Source of the DNA: SIG452 sp045580405
GTDB taxonomy: Bacteria > Bacillota > Clostridia > UMGS1840
Assembly: GCA_045580405.1 (NCBI GenBank)
Contig: JAZNNT010000122.1
Span: forward strand, 1-8,059
Direction of reading: 5' to 3'
Length of the DNA: 8,059 nucleotides
Below, in pieces: positions 1 to 5,533 of this stretch (within the stretch, counting starts at the first letter, position 1; the number at the start of each line of letters is the position of its first letter). The notes below the pieces were generated by a model. That model saw only the letters and a list, made by a program, of their open reading frames with translations. It was not told the DNA's origin and did no database searches. The position numbers and the translations under genes are program-made.

Positions 1-128
1 CATTACGCCATCGGGATTTTTTAGTTTCGCTGTTTACTGATTGGAAAATCGGTTTTTCCTTCTGTCATGCTCAGTGCCAAGGACACTTTACCCAGAGAAA
101 CTCTTCTCTGCATTTTCCCGTTTAACTG
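1..128. other. Sequence downstream of spoIVA; no gene seen
   Basis: This stretch follows the spoIVA stop codon on the minus strand. I see no coding sequence with a ribosome binding site. It holds three small inverted repeats: 93-99 with 104-110 (CAGAGAA/TTCTCTG, 4-nt loop), a weaker one around 71-86 (AGTG/CACT core), and 43-48 with 54-59 (GGAAAA/TTTTCC). None is followed by a run of U in the spoIVA direction, so none is a textbook intrinsic terminator. A T-run at 17-22 may belong to something outside the window. Confidence 0.4.
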
Positions 129-1598
129 TTATAATATGATACAAATAAGTCCGCCGGAACCTTCATTGATGATTTTGGTGAGGGTTTCTCTGAGCTTTCC
201 TCTGGCATCCTCCGGCATACGGGATAATTTCGTCTGCAAGCCCTCGTTAATGAGCTCATGCAGGGATTTTCCAAAAATATTGGATTCCCAGATTTTCTTG
301 GGGTCTTCCTCGTAATCTGATAACAGATATTTCACCAAATCCTCCGACTGCTTTTCTGTTCCAACAATTGGTGAAACCTCTGTCTGGATATCTGCCCGAA
401 TCATATGGATAGAAGGAGCAGAAGCTCTTAAGCAAACGCCGTATTTACTGCCCTGACGAATGATTTCCGGTTCCTCTAAAGAAAGTTCTTCAATGGAGGG
501 AGACACAATGCCGTATCCTGTTGCCTTTACCTGATTTAAAGCTGCTTCCAATTTATCGTACTTTGTCTTTGTTTCCGAAAGCTCTTTTAACACCTGCATC
601 AGGCAATCGTCTGACTCAATCGATATTCCCGTAGTGTCAGAAATCACTTCGTAGAATAAAGAATCGGGAACAGTAAGGGTAACTGTAATAGCACCGTTTC
701 CCGGCAGGATGGAAGTAATCCGTGCATCCTCAATAGGAGCTAACGGAGCAGAGGCTGCTACGCCATCAAGCACTTCTCTTAGCGAATCGGTTCGCTCCAT
801 CACAGTATGTACCACCTGATAAATGCTTTGTTTTAAGGGATGACAGCTGTCCAAAGAGCGAATCCAACCGGGAAATGAAAATCCAACTTCAGAGACCGGA
901 AATTCATACAATACGGTTTTTAACAAGGAAAGCAGTTCCTCCTCATCCATTTGCTGACAGTCACAGCAAACAACGGGGACACCGTATTCGGCTGCCATAC
1001 GATCGCAAAGTTGTCGTGCATTTTCACTTTTTGGCTCTCTGGAGTTTAACACCACCACAAACGGCTTGTGCAGCTCCATCAGTTCCCGCACTACCCGTCG
1101 TTCCGCTTCCACATAGCTTTCCCGATCAATATCAGTAACCGTGCCATCGGTTGTTACCAAAAGACCAATGGTGGAATGCTCGCAAATGACCTTTTTGGTA
1201 CCAATTTCTGCCGCCTCACAAAAAGGCATTTCTTCCTCACTCCAGGGAGTCATCACCATCCGTGCCATTCCCTCTTCTTCGTGACCTAATGCATCAGGGA
1301 TAACGTACCCCACACAGTCTACAAGCTTTACCTTTGCGCTGCCGCTGTCTCCAAAATCAATACGAGCCGCTTCATTGGGAATAAATTTTGGCTCAGTGGT
1401 CATAATTGTTTTTCCCTGAGCAGACTGGGGCAGTTCGTCGTTTAACCGTTCTTTTTCATAAGGATTGGTCATATTGGGCAATACCATTAAATCCATAAAC
1501 CGCTTGATAAAGGTGGATTTTCCTGTTCGGACAGGACCAACCACACCGATATAAATATCGCCGTTTGTGCGTTTTGCGATGTCTTGTAACACGTTCAT
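129..1598 (-). CDS. spoIVA: Stage IV sporulation protein A, spore coat morphogenetic ATPase
   Basis: SpoIVA is the ATPase that polymerises on the outer forespore membrane in the mother cell, forms the basement layer of the spore coat, and is needed for coat attachment and cortex formation. The 489-residue product is full length (492 in Bacillus subtilis). Visible motifs are a Walker A loop GPVRTGKST at 21-29, the threonine-rich TIMTTEP segment at 64-70 where the family has its sensor threonines, the switch-like VDCVGY at 93-98, and the conserved EAAEIGT and EHSTIG blocks at 128-145. The C-terminal region (about 355-489) is highly conserved (EPEIIRQGS, APSIHMI, GTEKQSE) and ends in GSGGLICIIL, the tail region implicated in membrane and SpoVM binding. 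The protein carries several cysteines, including one in the extreme tail where B. subtilis has Ala. ATG start with GGAGGA about 7-8 nt upstream. Its own sigma-E promoter and a terminator in front make it a monocistronic unit from the left of the surface-protein gene. Confidence 0.98.
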   Translation of the reverse strand: MNVLQDIAKRTNGDIYIGVVGPVRTGKSTFIKRFMDLMVLPNMTNPYEKERLNDELPQSAQGKTIMTTEPKFIPNEAARIDFGDSGSAKVKLVDCVGYVIPDALGHEEEGMARMVMTPWSEEEMPFCEAAEIGTKKVICEHSTIGLLVTTDGTVTDIDRESYVEAERRVVRELMELHKPFVVVLNSREPKSENARQLCDRMAAEYGVPVVCCDCQQMDEEELLSLLKTVLYEFPVSEVGFSFPGWIRSLDSCHPLKQSIYQVVHTVMERTDSLREVLDGVAASAPLAPIEDARITSILPGNGAITVTLTVPDSLFYEVISDTTGISIESDDCLMQVLKELSETKTKYDKLEAALNQVKATGYGIVSPSIEELSLEEPEIIRQGSKYGVCLRASAPSIHMIRADIQTEVSPIVGTEKQSEDLVKYLLSDYEEDPKKIWESNIFGKSLHELINEGLQTKLSRMPEDARGKLRETLTKIINEGSGGLICIIL

Positions 1599-1634
1599 AA
1601 ATTGTTCCTCCGGTTTTTAAATTTTACTGATACA

Positions 1635-1663
1635 TAGGTATGTACCACAGAAAGAAAATATGC
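1635..1663 (-). promoter_or_regulatory. Sigma-E promoter of spoIVA
   Basis: On the minus strand GCATATT (1657-1663) is followed after exactly 14 nt by CATACCTA (1635-1642). This matches the sigma-E pattern as I recall it (ATATT near -35, CATAC near -10, 13-15 nt spacer). Sigma-E is the early mother-cell sporulation factor, and spoIVA is a known sigma-E gene in Bacillus. The start should fall near 1628, giving a leader of about 30 nt that carries only the ribosome binding site. Confidence 0.85.
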
Positions 1664-1698
1664 AAAAAAAGGATGCAAATTACTTTGCATCCTTTTTT
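1664..1698 (-). terminator. Intrinsic terminator after the surface-protein gene
   Basis: A perfect 9-bp stem GGATGCAAA (1671-1679) / TTTGCATCC (1684-1692) with a 4-nt loop is flanked by seven A (1664-1670) and six T (1693-1698). It works on paper in both directions. On the minus strand it lies about 20 nt past the stop codon of the 870-residue gene. Its A-run directly touches the -35 element of the spoIVA promoter, so it insulates spoIVA from read-through. Confidence 0.92.
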
Positions 1699-1718
1699 AT
1701 GAGACGATTTATAAACAA

Positions 1719-4331
1719 TTAGTTTTCAATAAGAACCTGTCGGGTAGATTCATTCCATTCCACCTTCAGTCCTAAACTTTCCATCACAAAACGAACGGGA
1801 AGATAGGTTCTGTCGTTTTCAATAAATGAAGCACAATCCAATTCTTTTACTTCTCCATTGACCACTGCAAATCCTTCCCCTACAATCAAACTCACCATAA
1901 CATCGCCCAAAGTAACATTTACCGCCCGTGCGGTTTCATTCCATTCCACAGTTGCGCCAAAAGCTTCTGCCACAAAACGGATAGGAATCAGGGTTCTGTC
2001 CTGTAAAATGATTGGTGCAACATCATTGGTCACAGTTTCTCCGTTGATGGTAGCATTTTTTTCTCCAATCGTCAGAACCATGGCAGTCTTGGGAGCCGCT
2101 TCTGTCCATTTAGCATATAAAGAAAGAGATGTTCGAATCACAGTTGAAAAATCACAAGCTTCGGTTAAATCCTGATCCAGGTACCAACCTGCAAAAATAT
2201 AACCTTCTTTGGCAGGGTCTTCCGGCTTGGAAACAGTCTTACCGGATCGCACATCTACTGCTTTGACCTTACTTCCGCCGTTAGAATCAAAATTTATGGT
2301 ATAAACCGATGCCCCACCACCGGAAGGAGCCGGCGGAGTCTGTTCTCTGGTTGCTAAGGTATAAAGAGAGAATCTGTTGGCATAAAGGGTAATGGTATTG
2401 CCGGAAACAGTCAGATATTCACCAAAGGCGTTGGGGGTTCTGCCAATCATTTCCACGGTACCGTTATGATCACGAAGAATGATGTAATCGCCCTTATTTT
2501 TTAAGCTGTCGGGAATTTCAATTTCAAAAGCTACCAAAGAGCCGGATTCTGAAATATTGTCAGAAGTTCCGTCTTCTTTCACTTTCTGCAGAGTAATATC
2601 CAGAGTCATTGCTGCAGTATAACCGGTATATTCAGATGCAAGCTCATCGTTGATATTCGCATTGGCTACATCTAAAGAAACCGTAGAAGTAACATCAGTA
2701 TACCCTGCTGCCAAATCTTCTTCGCTTAATAATTCAGTTAAATCCTGCACAGGATCTGCCACAAAAATCGCAGAAAAAGAAAGGTTACTATCCGGCATTA
2801 CGGCAGGAATTTTATCGTCCCAGCCTGCAAAGGTTTTCCCCTCAACGGCAGGAACTTCCGCCAACTGCTGAATCGAAGAACCGCAATCTAAAATTTCAGT
2901 GTAGAATTCGGCTCCATTCACATAATATGTAATGGTATGACGGTTACTTAACTGAATATTTTTTTCCACAGTTTCGGTTTTAGATTCATCGGCATTTGCA
3001 AATGTAACAGAAACAGTCTTTTCTCCGCTTTCGGGAGTCAGAACATAAGTTGTTGCCACGCCATTTTCCGGAAGATTGGTATATTCACCGTCTCCGATTT
3101 TATATTTGGTATAACCGGACACATTAAAGGCTAATGTCACATTTTTATCAGTGGTAAAGGTTTCGCCGTCGTTTATGATGAAATCAGCATCGTATACCTG
3201 ATTTACAGTTAATTCAGGAATGGTAATCACATAGGGTTTCACATTGTCCGTTCCTTTTTCCTGAGCAATCGCTAAACGAATGGTTGCCTGATAGGTTCCC
3301 GGTGCCAAATCATAAGGAAGGGTAAATTCCAGATCATACCATGCAGCACCATATTCGGTCAACAACGGGATATACGAGAGCGTTTCTGTACGATTTACGC
3401 CATTGCCGGTATAGGTTACGGTGGCAGGAGTTAAAATATTTGCTTCATATCGGTTGGAGGCATATAATAAGCCAAACTGCATCCGTTCCGGAACATATTC
3501 CTGAATATCCGTCCATTTCAAAGTGGTTCCTTTATCACCGCTTTTACCCGGCAAATTGAACTGAAATTCGGTTTCGTTGTCTTCGCTCATTGCCACAGGA
3601 GCGGAATTTTCGGAATCTTTGATTTCAAAAATATCGGAGGATTCTGCCCGCACGGTTACCATTAAAAAGGCTGATTCTTTCGGATATCTTACAGGGTCTG
3701 CATTATAAAATCGATCGACCTGTTCGTTGAAATATGAGGAAACATCGTTATCGCTTGTGTAGTCCTGATAATCAGAGGTAACATTTCTTTCTTCCTGACC
3801 ATACACCTTATCAAGTGTTCCGTCGGGATATGCTACATAGTATTCCACAAAGTATCCGGAACAATGTTCGGACACAATGGGAGTCCAACGAACCTGACCT
3901 TCTACCAAAATAACATTGGTAGGTGTGGGAAGAGTTTGGGTTGGCTCGGTATAGGTAAACTCGGTACTAAAACCGCTGGTTTCTCCATTTACAGTCACAG
4001 TATAAGTGTATTTACCGCTTCCGTTTGCCATAATTTCTTCCTGCAGGAAAGAACGGCTGTAGACACGGGAGTCCTCAAACTCGGTGGGATGAACGGAGCT
4101 TTGTGTCCACTCTACCGGATCACCGTTTTTGTATAAATCAATACGATAGTTATAACGGTCGGTAATGTGATCAGGTATGGTAAATTGGAAATATCCTTTT
4201 TTTTCGGAATTCCATACCAGCTCGGTAGGTAGATCGCTAAGGGTATCCTCCGCAAAGCTCACAAATGTAAACATCTGCAAAAGCACCACAACAGCCATCA
4301 CCATGCTAAAAAATCTGCTTGTGTGTTTCAT
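1719..4331 (-). CDS. Secreted multidomain surface protein with InlB-type repeats and C-terminal stalk domain
   Basis: An 870-residue exported protein whose specific function I do not recognise. Residues 1-27 are a signal peptide (KHTSR, hydrophobic core, cleavage likely after SFA). Residues about 31-128 and 133-248 look like fibronectin-type or Ig-like beta sandwiches; 251-376 and 380-463 are further beta-rich modules. Residues 464-525 form an InlB-like beta-grasp repeat (EGKTFAGWDD, then MPDSNLSFSAIF). Residues about 526-660 are a beta-rich domain common in large clostridial surface proteins. After a PPAPSGGG linker, 676-743 are a Listeria-Bacteroides/Flg_new repeat (FDSNGG, GYIFAGWYLD, LYAKWTE). 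Residues 750-870 are a copper-amine-oxidase-N-like stalk domain with two half repeats (RTLIPIRFVAEAFG, RTYLPVRFVMESLG). There is no LPXTG motif and no C-terminal membrane helix, so attachment, if any, should be non-covalent through the stalk domain; adhesion or wall binding is inference. ATG start with AAGGAG 7 nt upstream. It has its own promoter, structured leader and terminator. Confidence 0.9.
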   Translation of the reverse strand: MKHTSRFFSMVMAVVVLLQMFTFVSFAEDTLSDLPTELVWNSEKKGYFQFTIPDHITDRYNYRIDLYKNGDPVEWTQSSVHPTEFEDSRVYSRSFLQEEIMANGSGKYTYTVTVNGETSGFSTEFTYTEPTQTLPTPTNVILVEGQVRWTPIVSEHCSGYFVEYYVAYPDGTLDKVYGQEERNVTSDYQDYTSDNDVSSYFNEQVDRFYNADPVRYPKESAFLMVTVRAESSDIFEIKDSENSAPVAMSEDNETEFQFNLPGKSGDKGTTLKWTDIQEYVPERMQFGLLYASNRYEANILTPATVTYTGNGVNRTETLSYIPLLTEYGAAWYDLEFTLPYDLAPGTYQATIRLAIAQEKGTDNVKPYVITIPELTVNQVYDADFIINDGETFTTDKNVTLAFNVSGYTKYKIGDGEYTNLPENGVATTYVLTPESGEKTVSVTFANADESKTETVEKNIQLSNRHTITYYVNGAEFYTEILDCGSSIQQLAEVPAVEGKTFAGWDDKIPAVMPDSNLSFSAIFVADPVQDLTELLSEEDLAAGYTDVTSTVSLDVANANINDELASEYTGYTAAMTLDITLQKVKEDGTSDNISESGSLVAFEIEIPDSLKNKGDYIILRDHNGTVEMIGRTPNAFGEYLTVSGNTITLYANRFSLYTLATREQTPPAPSGGGASVYTINFDSNGGSKVKAVDVRSGKTVSKPEDPAKEGYIFAGWYLDQDLTEACDFSTVIRTSLSLYAKWTEAAPKTAMVLTIGEKNATINGETVTNDVAPIILQDRTLIPIRFVAEAFGATVEWNETARAVNVTLGDVMVSLIVGEGFAVVNGEVKELDCASFIENDRTYLPVRFVMESLGLKVEWNESTRQVLIEN

Positions 4332-4364
4332 GTTTTTTCTCCTTTTTTCGTATTTTTTAGCAAT

Positions 4365-4396
4365 AAAAAAAGCGCATCAACCGAAGTCAATGCGCT
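4365..4396 (-). terminator. Leader terminator upstream of the surface-protein gene
   Basis: The minus-strand stem AGCGCAT/ATGCGCT (4390-4396 with 4371-4377) continues through a U-G and a G-U wobble, A-U and C-G to a UUCG tetraloop closed by C-G, giving 11 pairs. Six U (4370 to 4365) follow immediately. It lies about 20 nt before the ribosome binding site of the 870-residue gene and downstream of that gene's promoter. This is attenuator geometry, not the end of a gene. Confidence 0.88.
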
Positions 4397-4573
4397 AAAA
4401 AACACGTACTCCGATTGTCGCCCAACAAATTTAAGATAGAGAAATTATTTGTACTATATTAAATAAATGGAATCCGTGCTTTTTTCCATACTAAAATATA
4501 GTACAACAAAAAGAAGGTATTGCGAAATCACAAACAATTCGCCATACACTCTATCTTATTCAATTCATTGGGC
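4365..4573 (-). ncRNA. Structured 5' leader, candidate riboswitch-like or attenuator element
   Basis: The predicted transcript begins near 4573 and runs about 242 nt to the start codon. P1 closes it: 4562-4573 pairs with 4420-4431 (12 bp, two wobbles), then after a 3-nt bulge 4549-4558 pairs with 4432-4441 (10 bp). Inside, P2 pairs 4538-4547 with 4517-4526 (9 pairs, one G-A mismatch, 11-nt loop). P3 pairs 4495-4504 with 4451-4460 (10 bp perfect) and 4484-4489 with 4467-4472 (6 bp, 11-nt loop). This makes a three-way junction with 1, 12 and 9 nt joining strands. An intrinsic terminator follows. No T-box, c-di-GMP, SAM, TPP, lysine or purine signature was found. The pairings are seen by eye; ligand and function are unknown. 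Confidence 0.6.
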
Positions 4574-4579
4574 AAACTT

Positions 4580-4608
4580 ATTATATCAAACAAACCATAA
4601 AAAGTCAA
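4580..4608 (-). promoter_or_regulatory. Strong sigma-A promoter of the surface-protein gene
   Basis: On the minus strand TTGACT (4603-4608) is followed after 17 nt by a perfect TATAAT (4580-4585). The expected start is near the G complementary to position 4573, which is exactly the first base of the outer P1 stem of the leader. This coincidence supports both the promoter and the leader structure. Confidence 0.88.
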
Positions 4609-4712
4609 GCCAATTCTTCGGGTGACCTTTTTCTCAGAAACATCTATCTAAATTGTAGCAGATATGAAGCCATTCATCGCATCCGATACAACATAACGGA
4701 ATTTTGAAATCA
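4609..4712. other. Intergenic stretch upstream of the surface-protein promoter; no feature seen
   Basis: This part of the 728-nt gene-free interval (4332-5059) lies between the repeat unit and the promoter. It contains no coding frame with a ribosome binding site, no second convincing promoter and no strong hairpin. A TACAAT on the minus strand near 4650 lacks a matching -35 element. Confidence 0.5.
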
Positions 4713-4816
4713 CAAAAAGGCATTAAATCAAAATTTGTGCAAGCAAATTTTCACCTTAAAAATTCAAAAGACACAGGAAAACCCCATGTCTTTTGCGGTC
4801 TATATTCTTTTTTAAA
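4713..4816 (-). repeat. Repeat unit copy A (about 104 bp)
   Basis: A direct, diverged duplicate of 4949-5053. Shared landmarks in order on the plus strand are AAAAGGCATT, the palindrome AAAATTTG/CAAATTTT (4730-4737 with 4744-4751), TTTTCAC, a terminator-like hairpin, TCTTTTGCG or CCTTTTGCG, and TATNTTCTTTTTT. Copy A lacks the matching left arm that gives copy B its long inverted repeat. Origin is unknown; it could be a dispersed intergenic repeat. Confidence 0.75.
4766..4794 (-). terminator. Second terminator-like hairpin, within repeat copy A
   Basis: On the minus strand GACAUGGG (4783-4790) pairs with CCUGUGUC (4770-4777), 8 pairs with two wobbles, flanked by AAAA and UUUU that extend the stem. 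A further U-rich stretch follows after GAA. It may act as a back-up terminator for the lysC operon. It is weaker than its counterpart in copy B. Confidence 0.5.
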
Positions 4817-4931
4817 GCCATTCCTATACAATGGGATGAAAAAAATGGGATGCAAAACGGAACAATCGAACCCGAAGCCGTACATAAGGTACTGCGAGTG
4901 GTGAACTTCAGAGTCATCTTCTAAGGTGCAG
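4817..4931. other. Unique spacer between repeat copies; no convincing gene
   Basis: A 115-nt spacer with a tandem-like pair of ATGGGATG octamers (4831-4838 and 4845-4852). A minus-strand open frame from a TTG at 4951 to 4751 spans it (66 codons). It has no Shine-Dalgarno sequence, begins and ends inside the repeat copies and overlaps the copy-A terminator hairpin. I therefore do not call it a gene. Confidence 0.4.
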
Positions 4932-5048
4932 AAAAAGAACATAGAACGCAAAAGGCATTTCTAATTCAAAATTTGTGCAAACAAATTTTCACTTTAGAAA
5001 ACAAAAAGCATGAGAACCCTCATGCCTTTTGCGTTCTATGTTCTTTTT
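4932..5048. repeat. Perfect 27-bp inverted repeat enclosing copy B core
   Basis: Positions 4932-4958 are the exact reverse complement of 5022-5048. The arms enclose 63 nt holding the AAAATTTG/CAAATTTT palindrome and the lysC terminator. The right arm overlaps the terminator stem, so the long hairpin and the terminator compete for the same bases. Perfect arms of this length suggest a recent event or selection on structure. Confidence 0.9.
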
Positions 5049-5053
5049 TCAAA
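4949..5053 (-). repeat. Repeat unit copy B (about 105 bp)
   Basis: The second copy of the unit at 4713-4816, placed directly after the lysC stop codon. The central segment around 4966-4992 differs from copy A by a single base over about 27 nt, while the hairpin region has diverged in sequence but kept its stem-loop character. Its palindrome arms are 4968-4975 and 4982-4989. Confidence 0.75.
5003..5025 (-). terminator. Intrinsic terminator of the pheB-hom-lysC operon
   Basis: On the minus strand GCATGAG (5019-5025) pairs with CTCATGC (5008-5014) around a GGTT loop, followed by UUUUUGUUUU. It lies 34 nt past the lysC stop codon and reads in the operon's direction. Confidence 0.85.
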
Positions 5054-5059
5054 CCGTGA

Positions 5060-5533
5060 TTAGTCTTTGAAGAATTTGTGGTGAATAGCCTGCACCGCTT
5101 TTTCCGCCATGTCTTCATCAATTAACACGGAGACTTTGATTTCGGAAGTGGAAATCATGCGAATGTTGATATTTGCATCGTACAATGCTTCAAACATTTT
5201 TGCTGCAACACCGGGATTGGAGAGCATGCCGGATCCAACAATGGAAACTTTAGAGATTTTTTCGTCATGAGTAATTTCTTTTGCGCCTAAGTCTTCCAAG
5301 TTATCATTTAAAACCTTTACAGCTTCTTCCATCTGGCTTCTGGAAACGGTGAAAGAAATATCCTTGGTGTTATCTCTGCCGATAGACTGTAAAATAACGT
5401 CTACATTAATATTTTTCTTTGCCAAAAGAGCAAACATTCTATATGCTTTACCGGGAGTATCGTCTACCCCGATTACTGCAATTCTTGCCACATCATTGTC
5501 TCTTGCTACGCCTCTCACTAATAATTTTTCCAC
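5060..5533 (-). CDS. lysC: Probable aspartokinase beta subunit from internal in-frame start
   Basis: Within lysC, AAGGAGG (5542-5548) precedes an in-frame GTG (5531-5533, Val246) by 8 nt, as good a ribosome binding site as any in the window. The product would be 157 residues comprising only the two ACT domains. Bacillus aspartokinase II is known to be an alpha2-beta2 enzyme whose beta subunit is made from an internal in-frame start, as I recall at residue 246. The location here agrees. Whether it is used in this organism is inference from sequence. Confidence 0.6.
   Translation of the reverse strand: MEKLLVRGVARDNDVARIAVIGVDDTPGKAYRMFALLAKKNINVDVILQSIGRDNTKDISFTVSRSQMEEAVKVLNDNLEDLGAKEITHDEKISKVSIVGSGMLSNPGVAAKMFEALYDANINIRMISTSEIKVSVLIDEDMAEKAVQAIHHKFFKD

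Noticed and set aside
1858..2175. Plus-strand open frames inside the surface-protein, spoIVA, lysC and hom genes
   Set aside because: They lie antisense to well-supported genes, lack ribosome binding sites and show no recognisable protein features.
4420..4573. MITE-like element, because the ends form a 12-bp imperfect terminal inverted repeat
   Set aside because: No target-site duplication is visible, and the right end coincides with the expected transcription start of a perfect promoter, which fits a leader RNA better. A genome search could reopen this.
4365..4573. Known riboswitch or T-box (c-di-GMP I and II, lysine, SAM, TPP, purine, T-box)
   Set aside because: None of the conserved core sequences that I know for these classes is present, and the downstream gene is not a biosynthetic gene.
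4704..4904. Plus-strand 66-codon open frame in the intergenic region
   Set aside because: It begins in an AT-rich repeat copy without SD and crosses the terminator-like hairpin; sequence content is low-complexity.
4713..5053. CRISPR array
   Set aside because: There are only two repeat copies, about 105 bp long and diverged, with a single long spacer; this is not CRISPR geometry.
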